Shown here: in pieces, positions 1 to 8,097 of the stretch
Numbering within the stretch: position 1 is the first letter of the stretch
Layout of the letters: every line of letters starts with the position of its first letter
Assembly (NCBI RefSeq): GCF_003054265.1
Contig: NZ_QBKT01000007.1
Span: 124,001 to 188,000 of the forward strand
Direction: 5' to 3'
DNA from: Kordia periserrulae
GTDB lineage: Bacteria; Bacteroidota; Bacteroidia; Flavobacteriales; Flavobacteriaceae
DNA: 64,000 bases
Notes under the pieces: model-generated
What the model was told of the DNA's origin: nothing
What the model saw: only the letters and a program-made list of their open reading frames with translations
Databases searched by the model: none
Made by a program: the position numbers and the translations under genes

Positions 1-82
1 GTGTTTGCCTATTTTAGACAATGATTATTTAGTGGGAATTTTCACAAAGAATGATCTTTTAAAAATTCAGAAGAACAATTAA
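1..82 (+). CDS. C-terminal end of a CBS-domain protein (partial)
   Basis: An open frame runs in from the left edge and stops with TAA at 80-82, leaving 26 residues. They read like the last strand and helix of a CBS domain: a PI-LD-ND-YLVGIF-TKNDLL pattern, as in the usual 'G(I/V)(I/F)T..DLL' ending. CBS domains bind adenosyl ligands and regulate attached or partner proteins. The gene ends 21 bases before the deacylase start on the same strand, so the two are probably co-transcribed. The rest of the protein is outside the window. Confidence 0.6.
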   Translation, partial: CLPILDNDYLVGIFTKNDLLKIQKNN

Positions 83-103
83 TTCAACTTTGGAACTAGA
101 AAC

Positions 104-1237
104 ATGCAAGATGCTTTTTTAGAGTTAGATCGTATTATTTACAAACAAATCAATCTGGAAGCTACTACAACCTTGATTTTTATTGGCGGCATTCACGGTA
201 ATGAACCTGCGGGAATTCTTGGTTTGCATCGCGTTATTGAAACGATTCGCAATCACGACTTAACATTGCAAGGAAACTTTTATGTCTTAGCGGGAAATTT
301 GAATGCGATTCAAAAAAATATTCGGTATGAAAACACGGACCTCAACCGATTGTGGACGCATGAAAATATTCAAAAAATAACTACTAAAACTACGTTCAAT
401 TCGCAAGAAGAAAAAGAATTAGCAGAATTATATCAGTGTATTAACAACATTTTAAACACACATTCAGGAACATTTATTTTTATAGATTTACATACAACCT
501 CATCAAAAACGATTCCTTTTGTCACGATTAGCGATTCGTTAAAAAACAGAAAATTTGTGTCCAATTTTCAATTGCCCATCATTTTAGGAATTGAAGAATA
601 CCTTGACGGACCTTTATTGACCTACATCAACGAATTTGGTCACATCGCTTTAGGATTCGAAGCAGGACAACACGAAGATTCTGAAGCCATAAAAAATTGC
701 GAAAGCTTTATTTGGCAAGTACTCATCACTGCCAAAGCAGTATCTAAAAATGCAGTAGCGCAATTGAACCTAAGCTTGAATGGCTTTCAAAAATTAGACA
801 CGAATGCTAATTTTTACGAAATCAGTTATCGTTATCAATTGGACAAAGAGGAAAATTTTACCATGAAACCTGGCTTTGTCAATTTTGATACGATTCAAAA
901 ATCAGAAGTATTGGCAATTAGCAATGAAAAAGCTGTAAAAGCGAGTGTTAGCGGAAAAATATTTATGCCTTTATATCAAAAAAAAGGCGATGATGGTTTT
1001 TTTATTATTACTAAAATTTCAATGTTTTGGCTGAAACTTTCTAGCAGTATTCGAAAATTGCGATTACACCATATTTTACGAATGTTACCTGGCGTGCGAC
1101 AAGATAAATTAAATAGCAACGCCTTATTCGTCAATCCTAAAATTGCTGCTTTTTTAACAACAAAGATTTTCCATTTGTTTGGCTATCGAAAAAAAGTACT
1201 CAAAGCGAATCAATGGTATTTTATCAAAAGAGATTAG
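104..1237 (+). CDS. Succinylglutamate desuccinylase/aspartoacylase family protein
   Basis: This 377-residue protein belongs to the zinc-dependent AstE/AspA branch of the M14 carboxypeptidase fold, which hydrolyses N-acyl amino acids. The expected zinc ligands are visible: H31 and E34 in an HGNEPAG motif and H130 in a DLHTT motif. A TDLNR segment near residue 80 corresponds to the substrate-binding Asn-Arg region. There is no signal peptide, so it should be cytoplasmic. It follows a CBS-domain gene by 21 bases and converges on the SafE-like gene, overlapping it by 4 bases. The length is slightly above AstE (about 320) because of a C-terminal extension. The actual substrate cannot be told from the sequence. 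Confidence 0.85.
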   Translation: MQDAFLELDRIIYKQINLEATTTLIFIGGIHGNEPAGILGLHRVIETIRNHDLTLQGNFYVLAGNLNAIQKNIRYENTDLNRLWTHENIQKITTKTTFNSQEEKELAELYQCINNILNTHSGTFIFIDLHTTSSKTIPFVTISDSLKNRKFVSNFQLPIILGIEEYLDGPLLTYINEFGHIALGFEAGQHEDSEAIKNCESFIWQVLITAKAVSKNAVAQLNLSLNGFQKLDTNANFYEISYRYQLDKEENFTMKPGFVNFDTIQKSEVLAISNEKAVKASVSGKIFMPLYQKKGDDGFFIITKISMFWLKLSSSIRKLRLHHILRMLPGVRQDKLNSNALFVNPKIAAFLTTKIFHLFGYRKKVLKANQWYFIKRD

Positions 1238-1935
1238 TGACAATTCATCGTATTGGTCACCATGCCTGCGTTGGGTTTTGGAGAAATGTACGGAATGCCC
1301 AAACCTAAGCCGCGAAGAATAAATAACATTCCAATAATGACCACAAATACAGGAATTGCTTTCTGAATGCGACGTTTGATAGAAGTATTCAAGAATTTTC
1401 CAATGTAGATTGCGGTTGTCATTAGCGGAATGGTTCCCAAGCCAAAAAAGAGCATGTAGATACTTCCTTGCCACATACTTCCTGTAGCCACAGCACCAAA
1501 AACCGCCATGTAGACCAATCCGCAAGGTAAAAAACCGTTTAAAAATCCGATGGTAAAAAAGGTATCTAAGGTTTTCTTTTTAAACTGTTTTCCCAAACTC
1601 GATTTCACGTTAGAGATGAGTCTATATATAGGTTTTGAAAAGTTGTACTTATTAAAAGTTTTGTACGGAATGAGAATCACCACAATCATCAAAATACCAA
1701 TGGCAATGGACAGTCGTTGTTGCATCCCGAAGATGTACAGACTTTTTCCGAGCAGTCCAAAAATGAATCCAATCGTTGCATACGACAGCAAGCGACCTGC
1801 GTGATACAGCAAAATTTGCGCTACTTTTTTATAGGTATTTGAGCGATCAACAGGCAACATAAAAGCAATAGGACCGCACATTCCCACACAGTGAAAACTT
1901 CCTAATAACCCTAATATAAAACCTGCGTATAACAT
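1234..1935 (-). CDS. Sulfite exporter TauE/SafE family membrane protein of the cbb3 locus
   Basis: The product is a 233-residue polytopic membrane protein with about six hydrophobic segments. It has two internally related motifs, a GSFHCVGMCGP near residue 12 and an LNGFLPCGLVY near residue 133, typical of the DsbD/CcdA-like SafE family found next to cytochrome oxidase genes. The conserved cysteines suggest metal (copper) handling or thiol chemistry in oxidase assembly, but this is inference. It is the last gene of the minus-strand cco operon, after ccoH, separated from it by 128 bases that hold a dispersed repeat. Its 3' end overlaps the convergent deacylase gene. Confidence 0.85.
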   Translation of the reverse strand: MLYAGFILGLLGSFHCVGMCGPIAFMLPVDRSNTYKKVAQILLYHAGRLLSYATIGFIFGLLGKSLYIFGMQQRLSIAIGILMIVVILIPYKTFNKYNFSKPIYRLISNVKSSLGKQFKKKTLDTFFTIGFLNGFLPCGLVYMAVFGAVATGSMWQGSIYMLFFGLGTIPLMTTAIYIGKFLNTSIKRRIQKAIPVFVVIIGMLFILRGLGLGIPYISPKPNAGMVTNTMNCH

Positions 1936-1954
1936 CTTTTAATTACTTTCTTTT

Positions 1955-2052
1955 TGTCATTGTCATTCCACACTTGATGCGGAATCTACTTTAAACTTAT
2001 TGGATTCCTGCCTTACTTCGACAAGCCCAGTAAAAACTTCAGGAATGACACA
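1955..2052. repeat. Dispersed intergenic inverted-repeat element
   Basis: The gap between the SafE-like gene and ccoH holds GTCATTCC near its left end and GGAATGAC near its right end, enclosing a 'cttcgacaagcccag' segment. Very similar short blocks (cgacaagctcag) make up the tandem array at 11248-11546. Such blocks are common as dispersed intergenic repeats in Bacteroidota genomes. No gene is seen here. Confidence 0.5.
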
Positions 2053-2063
2053 CCATACCTAAT

Positions 2064-2510
2064 CTAATATCGAATTTGTTTTTTGAATAAATATTCTGTC
2101 GTACCATCGCTCCAATCAATTCTAATGTTCCAACGACCACCCAACAAACGACTGTCAGGTATGAGCAATGTGTGATGAGACAACGAAATAGGCATTTCGA
2201 AATCAAATTGTTTGTTTGATGGTCGATATAGGAACACTTTTCCTTGTATGCTGTTGCTATTTATTGCTTTTGGAAATTGAATTTCAATGCCCGATTTGGT
2301 ATGCGTTAAGCGAACATTTTCCGCTAGTTTTTGTGCATTGCGCTCTTTGTTAATATCCGATTGATATTTCAATTCAGCTTCATAATAATTGTCTGTCACC
2401 AAGTCGTGATCGTACTTTTCTTGCACATTCATATTGATTACGAAATACATGATAAAACTGATAAACGCTACAAACGCGATGACAATTCCTGTTCCCCAAT
2501 TTATTTTCAT
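2064..2510 (-). CDS. ccoH: FixH/CcoH family cbb3 oxidase assembly protein
   Basis: This 148-residue protein has one N-terminal membrane helix (about residues 6-27) starting with the KINWGTGI pattern typical of FixH proteins, then a periplasmic domain. After the helix comes a conserved 'LVTDNYYEAELKYQ' stretch also characteristic of the family. FixH/CcoH stabilises the assembling cbb3-type cytochrome c oxidase in the membrane. It lies downstream of ccoG on the minus strand, 277 bases away across a repeat-filled gap, and upstream of the SafE-like gene, matching the usual flavobacterial cco order. Confidence 0.88.
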   Translation of the reverse strand: MKINWGTGIVIAFVAFISFIMYFVINMNVQEKYDHDLVTDNYYEAELKYQSDINKERNAQKLAENVRLTHTKSGIEIQFPKAINSNSIQGKVFLYRPSNKQFDFEMPISLSHHTLLIPDSRLLGGRWNIRIDWSDGTTEYLFKKQIRY

Positions 2511-2787
2511 TTGTTCTATTTTTTTTTTGGCATTTCCACCATTTTAGATGGTGGTCGGGCTTTTGGCAGTCGCTTTTGTTCGTCATGCTGAACTTGATTC
2601 AGCATCTCTCAAAGAGCTCCAACAATGCCGCAATCCCTAATGCAGTTTCCTATTTATATTGTTTCAAAGTTGTTCTCGATACAACAAATCTTCGATTTGC
2701 CACTCGAACTGACGTATTTTGTTAGATTCAGGAGTCAGGATTCTAGAATCAGGACAAACCCAACACCCAAAACCTAACACCCAACAC
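2511..2787. repeat. Repeat-rich intergenic region between ccoG and ccoH
   Basis: No gene is visible in this gap. It holds a hairpin-forming block (GCTGAA-cttga-TTCAGC, about 2588-2606) that starts with 'gtcatgctgaa', a common dispersed repeat of Bacteroidota. Near 2752-2790 there is a run of imperfect AACACCCA-like units directly downstream of ccoG. The region separates two genes that are otherwise in one operon. Confidence 0.5.
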
Positions 2788-4212
2788 CTAATTATAACTC
2801 GACGGTCCCATGAAATTTACGGTTGCGGTTTCTATTAGTTTTTCTTCGCTGTACACGTCAATTGTGAGTTTTTTTCTTCCGTTTTCAATTTCATCTTCAG
2901 GAATTTCAATAAAGAGCGTTCCTTCTGCAATTCCTTGTTTTGGGATGATGAATTCATTGGTTGTAGACACCAATTTGATGGTTCCAGGCACTTTTCGAAT
3001 TCTGAATTGTACATGCGGAATTTCCTCCGTGGTTTTGTTGACTACTTTGTACGTAAACACATTGCTGATGATGTTGTTTGCCTTCTTTTCGTATAACTGT
3101 CCGCGCAATCGTAAAATATTAGCTTCTACATCGTTTCGCAATAGCAACATTCCAATTAATACAGCGATTAAAATTCCTAAAACTGCAGTATATCCTTTTA
3201 ACCGTGGTGTAAACTTGAATTTTTCTTTCTTTTCAATATTTGCTTCACTTGCATAGCGAATCAATCCTTTTGGCAAATTGACTTTTTCCATGATGGTATC
3301 ACATTCGTCAATACACGCGGTACAGTTAACACATTCCAATTGTGTTCCGTTTCGAATGTCAATTCCCGTAGGACATACATGTACACATTGTAAGCAGTCA
3401 ATACAATCGCCAAAACCAAGTTCGGCTCTGTCTTCGTTTTTGCGGAATTTTTTACGTCCGTTTTCACCTTCTCCGCGTTTATGGTCGTACGCAACTACAA
3501 TCGATTTGTCATCTAATAATACACCTTGCAATCTTCCGTAAGGACACGCAATGATGCATACTTGCTCGCGAAACCATGCAAAGACAAAGTAAAATACAGC
3601 TGTGAAAATGAGCAACGGAAATAAGGTTCCTAAGTGCTTTTGCGGTCCGTCTAAAATATCTTGAATGAGTTCATCGCTCCCAATTAAATACGCTAAAAAC
3701 ACATTCGCAATAATGAAGGAAATCAACAGAAATACAGACCATTTTAAGATTCTTTTTTTGATTTTTTCTGCGTCCCATGCTTGTTTGTCTAAGCGCATTT
3801 GTTTTCCACGATCGCCTTCAATCCAGTATTCAATGCGTCGAAAGACCATTTCCATGAAAATGGTTTGCGGACAAATCCAACCACAAAATATACGTCCAAA
3901 TGCCACCGTAAATAGCGTCACAAATATGACTCCGATAATCATGGAGATAACCACCATGTGAAAATCTTGTGGCCAAAACGGAAATCCGAAGATATTGAAA
4001 CGGCGTTCTAATACGTTGAACAGTAAAAACTGGTTCCCGTTAATTTTGACAAAAGGAGCAGCAAATAGAAAGAGTAACAGGATATAACTAACAATTTTGC
4101 GCCACTCATAATATTTGCCGCTTGGCTTTTTTGGATACACCCAAGCACGTTTCCCTTCTTCATTGATAGTTCCGATAGAATCTCTGAATTTTTCGTTTTC
4201 TGGTGTTTCCAC
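2788..4212 (-). CDS. ccoG: Cytochrome c oxidase accessory protein CcoG
   Basis: The 474-residue product is a polytopic membrane iron-sulfur protein of the CcoG/FixG/RdxA family. It shows several membrane helices in the first 220 residues, a CGWICPQT motif and a CPYGRLQ motif in the membrane part. A ferredoxin-like region follows with two Cys clusters (CIDCLQCVHVCP and CVNCTACIDECD) for two 4Fe-4S centres, then another helix and a C-terminal Ig-like periplasmic domain. CcoG acts in copper reduction and delivery for cbb3 oxidase assembly. It starts 18 bases after ccoP in the same minus-strand operon. Confidence 0.95.
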   Translation of the reverse strand: METPENEKFRDSIGTINEEGKRAWVYPKKPSGKYYEWRKIVSYILLLFLFAAPFVKINGNQFLLFNVLERRFNIFGFPFWPQDFHMVVISMIIGVIFVTLFTVAFGRIFCGWICPQTIFMEMVFRRIEYWIEGDRGKQMRLDKQAWDAEKIKKRILKWSVFLLISFIIANVFLAYLIGSDELIQDILDGPQKHLGTLFPLLIFTAVFYFVFAWFREQVCIIACPYGRLQGVLLDDKSIVVAYDHKRGEGENGRKKFRKNEDRAELGFGDCIDCLQCVHVCPTGIDIRNGTQLECVNCTACIDECDTIMEKVNLPKGLIRYASEANIEKKEKFKFTPRLKGYTAVLGILIAVLIGMLLLRNDVEANILRLRGQLYEKKANNIISNVFTYKVVNKTTEEIPHVQFRIRKVPGTIKLVSTTNEFIIPKQGIAEGTLFIEIPEDEIENGRKKLTIDVYSEEKLIETATVNFMGPSSYN

Positions 4213-4230
4213 AATCTTTGTATTTACAGA

Positions 4231-5199
4231 TTATTTTATTTCTTCTTTTTCTAATTGAATGGTATCAATAACTTTGATAGTATCAATCAACTTTTCACCT
4301 TTTACATGGTCTTCTGGCACTACCCAAATTTCTCCTTCTGCTGGCTTTGCATTGGGTCCAGGTGTGGTTCCTTGAAACGTGAGCACATAACTAGCTACTT
4401 GCTGAATTTGTGATGCTTTGAGCCCTTTTCGTGTCCAAGATTCCATTCCTTTTCCTGGTCGTCCACCTTGTGAAATGGTTTTGAATACATTTTTGATGCC
4501 GCCACCTAAAATCCAGTATTCATCAGTTAGGTTGGCTCCAATTCCTCCGCCACCATCGATTCTATGGCAAGACACACAGTTTTTGACAAAAATTTGTTTT
4601 CCTGCACTGATGTCAGAAGCGTCTGTGAGTAATTCAATTGCGTCAAAATCGATGACTTCTTTATCTTTATTGAGCGCATTGTATCTGTCAATTTTCACTT
4701 GTGCTTCTGCGTATTGTTGCTCAAGTTCAACAAGTTGTCCGTCACCATCAAACACATGGTATTTTAACATATAAATCACCCCAAAAATGATGGTTGCGTA
4801 GAATCCGTACAACCACCAAGGTGGTAAGTTGTTGTCCAATTCTTTGATACCGTCGTAGTTGTGGTCGAGAATAATTTCTCCTTCTTCTTCCACAGGTTTG
4901 GAATCGACAAGCTTATGATATATTTTCTTAAGTTTTGTGAACTTTGGCTTTTTTGCTTTGTTTTCCAGGTAGCGTTCTTTTCCTTTTTCATCCAAGCTAT
5001 TGAATAGAACATTTTCAACAGCTGCCACAATTCCTTCTATAGCAATTAAGAAAAGTAACACTAGCAATAGGAACAGCATTATCATAGGGTTTTCTATAAA
5101 TGCTGGTCTGTCGCCAGATTCGATGAACAATTCGATTCCTATCATAATTAGGAAAAAGACGACGAGTACGCGTACCCAAGATGGAATGGTATTTTTCAT
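4231..5199 (-). CDS. ccoP: cbb3-type cytochrome c oxidase subunit III, single-heme form
   Basis: This 322-residue subunit has two N-terminal helices (about 8-25 and 38-60), a linker, and the canonical CcoP segment YDGI-ELDN-LPPWW leading into a third helix near residue 130. Only one c-type heme motif, CVSCH, is present, followed by a G-M-ESW methionine ligand region. Classical proteobacterial CcoP has two hemes, so this is a reduced, mono-heme version. It passes electrons to the CcoN active site. The start overlaps the end of ccoQ by 4 bases, so the two are translationally coupled. The charged C-terminal tail is unusual in being Lys/Glu-rich. Confidence 0.93.
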   Translation of the reverse strand: MKNTIPSWVRVLVVFFLIMIGIELFIESGDRPAFIENPMIMLFLLLVLLFLIAIEGIVAAVENVLFNSLDEKGKERYLENKAKKPKFTKLKKIYHKLVDSKPVEEEGEIILDHNYDGIKELDNNLPPWWLYGFYATIIFGVIYMLKYHVFDGDGQLVELEQQYAEAQVKIDRYNALNKDKEVIDFDAIELLTDASDISAGKQIFVKNCVSCHRIDGGGGIGANLTDEYWILGGGIKNVFKTISQGGRPGKGMESWTRKGLKASQIQQVASYVLTFQGTTPGPNAKPAEGEIWVVPEDHVKGEKLIDTIKVIDTIQLEKEEIK

Positions 5200-5384
5200 G
5201 GCGTTTGGTTATTTTCAGAGTTATCTAATGGTATATTGCTCACCTTTGTGATGTATTCTTTTTTGGCAGTCAAAACCCACCAAAACAACACCACAAAAAA
5301 GGTAAAGAAGATGACTAGGGAAATTAGCGGGTAAATTTCAATACCCGTGATGGTTTCCATATGATTTTTTACAAATTTCAACAT
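5196..5384 (-). CDS. ccoQ: CcoQ-like small cbb3 oxidase subunit
   Basis: A 62-residue protein with one membrane helix (about residues 17-39), ending in a short polar tail. Its position between the ccoNO fusion and ccoP, with a 4-base overlap with ccoP and a 5-base gap to ccoNO, and a 'FVVLFWWVL..KKEY' motif after the helix support assignment as CcoQ/FixQ. This subunit stabilises the core complex. Sequence conservation in this family is low, so context carries much of the call. Confidence 0.8.
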   Translation of the reverse strand: MLKFVKNHMETITGIEIYPLISLVIFFTFFVVLFWWVLTAKKEYITKVSNIPLDNSENNQTP

Positions 5385-5389
5385 GATGA

Positions 5390-7609
5390 TTACTTTTTAG
5401 TTTGTGATGCTACTTCTTTTGAATCTTTGACTTGTATGTCTGTTCCCAATCGTTGTAAGTAAGCAATAAGCGCTACAATTTCACGATCTTTGATTTCAAT
5501 AAATTCTCTTCCGTCTTTCGCAGCTTCTGCTCTTCCTTTTTTAAACGATGCTAATAAGTCAGGATCTTGTTTTAGATTTTCAACAATTCCCAAAGCTTGT
5601 TCGTCCATGTATTGCAAGGCATCTGCAATTTCTTGTTCTGTATAAGGAACCCCAAGCGTGACCATAGCGCGCATTTTGTCTTGTGTTCCTGATTTGTCAA
5701 GTTCACTTCGAATTAACCAAGGATACGATGGCATGATAGAGTTTTGCTCAATCCCTCTTGGGTTGTACATATGTTTGTAATGCCACGCATCATTTTTTCG
5801 CAAAGCATCTGTTCCTTCACGGTGTAAGTCGGGTCCTGTACGTTTACTTCCCCAAAGGAATGGATGGTCGTACACAAACTCTCCAGCTTTTGAGTATTCT
5901 CCATAGCGTTCTACTTCACTTCTAAACGGACGTACCATTTGTGAGTGACAACCCACACAACCTTCTCGTATGTAAATGTCTCTTCCTTCCAACTCAAGTG
6001 GTGTGTATGGTTTTACTTCCGTGATGGTTGGAATGTTGGAATCAATCATAATGGTAGGTACTATTTGCACAATTCCTCCAATTAGAATAGCAATCGTAGC
6101 ATAGATAGTTAGTTTGATTGGTTTGCGCTCCAACCATGTGTGCCATCCTTCTCCTTTTACACGTCTTTTAGAAACACGTTGCAACGCTGGTGCTTCCGCT
6201 AATTCGTCAGTTACTTTATTTCTAGACCTAGCGATGGTAACAACAATATTGTATGCTAGTAATAACATTCCGATGATGTATAATGTCCCTCCAATCGCAC
6301 GCATCCAATACATTGGAATGATTTCTGAAACCGTTTCAATGAAGTTTGGATATAGTAAGTCTTCTCCACTTGGCTCAAATTGTTTCCACATAAATGCTTG
6401 TGTAAATCCTGCTACGTACATTGGCAATGCGTACATTACAATTCCCAAGGTTCCAATCCAGAAGTGTGCATTTGCCAAACCTCTTGAATATAGTTTTGTT
6501 TTGAATAGTCGCGGTACTAACCAATACACCATACCAAAGGTTAGGAATCCGTTCCAAGCTAATGCTCCTACGTGAACGTGCGCAATAATCCAATCGGTAA
6601 AGTGTGCAATGGCATTTACATTTTTCAACGAAAGCATTGGTCCTTCAAACGTTGCCATACCATATCCAGTAATCGCAACTACCATAAATTTCAACACAGG
6701 ATCGGTTCGTACTTTATCCCACGCACCACGTAAGGTGAGCAATCCGTTGATCATTCCTCCCCAAGAAGGCATGATTAACATTACAGAGAAGGCAACTCCT
6801 AAGTTTTGTGCCCATTCTGGCAATGCTGTATATAATAAGTGGTGTGGTCCTGCCCAGATATAGATAAAGATTAATGACCAAAAGTGTACAATGGATAATC
6901 TATACGAATAAATAGGTCTGTTGGCTGCTTTTGGCACAAAGTAGTACATCAATCCTAAAAATGGTGTGGTAAGGAAAAAGGCAACCGCGTTATGTCCGTA
7001 CCACCATTGCACTAAGGCATCTTGCACACCTGCATACACTGAGTAACTTTTTAATGCACTTACAGGTAATTCCAAACTATTAAAGATGTGCAATACCGCA
7101 ACGGTGACAAACGTTGCCAAGTAGAACCAAATAGCAACGTATAAGTGACGTTGTCTTCTTTTTAAAATGGTCCAAATCATGTTGACACCAAAGGCAACCC
7201 AAATTAAAGCGATTGCAATGTCAAAAGGCCATTCGAGTTCTGCATATTCTTTGGATGTGGTGTATCCTAACGGTAATGTTATGGCAGCTCCTACTATGAT
7301 AAGTTGCCATCCCCAAAAGTTGACTTTACTTAAAAAGTCGCTAGCCATTCTCGCTTTTAATAAACGTTGCAGTGAGTAATAGACTCCTGCAAAAATGGCG
7401 TTTCCTACAAAGGCAAAAATCACGGCGTTGGTGTGCAATGGACGTAAACGACCAAAACTTAGCCAAGAAATTCCTTCTCCCATCGTTGGAAACATAAATA
7501 AGAATGCCAATAACAATCCTACTAACATTCCTACAATACCCCAAACTATGGTTGCATAGATGAAGTTTCTAACGATTTTATTATCGTAATAAAATTGTTG
7601 CATTTCCAT
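5390..7609 (-). CDS. ccoNO: Fused cbb3-type cytochrome c oxidase subunits I and II (CcoN-CcoO)
   Basis: This 739-residue protein joins the catalytic CcoN subunit (about residues 1-480, about 12 helices) to the mono-heme CcoO subunit (about 500-739). CcoN ligands are visible: PLHTNA (heme His), WWYGHNAV (copper His), AGPHHLLY (copper His pair) and DWIIAHVHVGALAW (heme ligands). CcoO has its helix near residue 505 and the CVGCHSQMVRPF heme c motif. The enzyme reduces oxygen to water at low oxygen tension and pumps protons. Fusion of CcoN and CcoO is the common arrangement in Bacteroidota. It begins 6 bases after ccoS. Confidence 0.97.
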   Translation of the reverse strand: MEMQQFYYDNKIVRNFIYATIVWGIVGMLVGLLLAFLFMFPTMGEGISWLSFGRLRPLHTNAVIFAFVGNAIFAGVYYSLQRLLKARMASDFLSKVNFWGWQLIIVGAAITLPLGYTTSKEYAELEWPFDIAIALIWVAFGVNMIWTILKRRQRHLYVAIWFYLATFVTVAVLHIFNSLELPVSALKSYSVYAGVQDALVQWWYGHNAVAFFLTTPFLGLMYYFVPKAANRPIYSYRLSIVHFWSLIFIYIWAGPHHLLYTALPEWAQNLGVAFSVMLIMPSWGGMINGLLTLRGAWDKVRTDPVLKFMVVAITGYGMATFEGPMLSLKNVNAIAHFTDWIIAHVHVGALAWNGFLTFGMVYWLVPRLFKTKLYSRGLANAHFWIGTLGIVMYALPMYVAGFTQAFMWKQFEPSGEDLLYPNFIETVSEIIPMYWMRAIGGTLYIIGMLLLAYNIVVTIARSRNKVTDELAEAPALQRVSKRRVKGEGWHTWLERKPIKLTIYATIAILIGGIVQIVPTIMIDSNIPTITEVKPYTPLELEGRDIYIREGCVGCHSQMVRPFRSEVERYGEYSKAGEFVYDHPFLWGSKRTGPDLHREGTDALRKNDAWHYKHMYNPRGIEQNSIMPSYPWLIRSELDKSGTQDKMRAMVTLGVPYTEQEIADALQYMDEQALGIVENLKQDPDLLASFKKGRAEAAKDGREFIEIKDREIVALIAYLQRLGTDIQVKDSKEVASQTKK

Positions 7610-7615
7610 AATAAA

Positions 7616-7804
7616 CTATTTATTTGTCTTATTAGTTAGTTTAATTTTTGATTTTTCTTTCACCAATTCATCCTCAAATAGCATGCGCACCGACGGCGTA
7701 TAACTATCGTCAAATTGTCCGTTTTTTACCGCCATGATAAAGGCGACAAAGAAGAGTATTGCGACCACAATACTAATGGTTAGTAAAACATATATAACAC
7801 TCAT
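7616..7804 (-). CDS. ccoS: cbb3 oxidase maturation protein CcoS
   Basis: A 62-residue protein with one N-terminal membrane helix (about residues 4-25), followed by the family signature 'GQFDD..TPS.RMLFEDE'. CcoS is needed to insert heme and copper cofactors into CcoN. It is the first gene of the minus-strand operon ccoS-NO-Q-P-G-H-SafE. The promoter directly upstream (7824-7867) carries a -7 box and a Crp/Fnr-type palindrome. Confidence 0.93.
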   Translation of the reverse strand: MSVIYVLLTISIVVAILFFVAFIMAVKNGQFDDSYTPSVRMLFEDELVKEKSKIKLTNKTNK

Positions 7805-7823
7805 ACCTATTGAAGTTATGATT

Positions 7824-7831
7824 CAAAAGTA
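7824..7831 (-). promoter_or_regulatory. Predicted -7 box of the cco operon
   Basis: The minus strand reads TACTTTTG here, a perfect match to the Bacteroidota -7 consensus TAnnTTTG, 20 bases before the ccoS start codon. The palindrome at 7854-7867 is centred exactly 33 bases upstream of this box, which would put it near -41, the usual position for class II activation by Crp/Fnr proteins. Confidence 0.65.
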
Positions 7832-7853
7832 CTGTGACACGTGTTGCCAAAAA

Positions 7854-7867
7854 ATGACTTTTGTCAT
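7854..7867 (-). promoter_or_regulatory. Crp/Fnr-type binding site upstream of ccoS
   Basis: ATGACTTTTGTCAT is a perfect 5-4-5 inverted repeat. It has the half-site layout of Crp/Fnr family operators (TGAC-N4-GTCA core) and recurs, with one changed base in a half-site, in the ccoI-fnr intergenic region at 10520-10533. It most likely binds the Fnr-like protein encoded at 10570. Assignment is by pattern and position only. Confidence 0.65.
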
Positions 7868-8097
7868 GTTTAGATTTTTTTTTGAAGTTGAACTCGAATT
7901 TGAACTCGAAATTGATTGTTATGTATGCTAAATTTACCTCACTCCTAGATTTGTTAGCATGTCATTTCTGCCTGCGCAGAAATCCAATTTGTATCTTAAG
8001 TTTTTCTTGGCTTTACTGAAAACAATCAATGAAATCGTCTTGATTCCTGATTCCTGATTCCTGATTCCTGATTCCTGATTCCAAAAATCTTATTTTT
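7868..8097. repeat. Intergenic repeats, including TGATTCC tandem array (8041-8082)
   Basis: Between ccoI and the ccoS promoter there is no gene. A short hairpin block (TTTCTGC-ctgc-GCAGAAA type, about 7963-7985) beginning 'gtcatttctgcctgcgcag' is followed by six exact copies of the 7-mer TGATTCC at 8041-8082, just downstream of the ccoI stop codon. The heptamer array is a simple sequence repeat that could vary in copy number by slippage. Confidence 0.7.
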
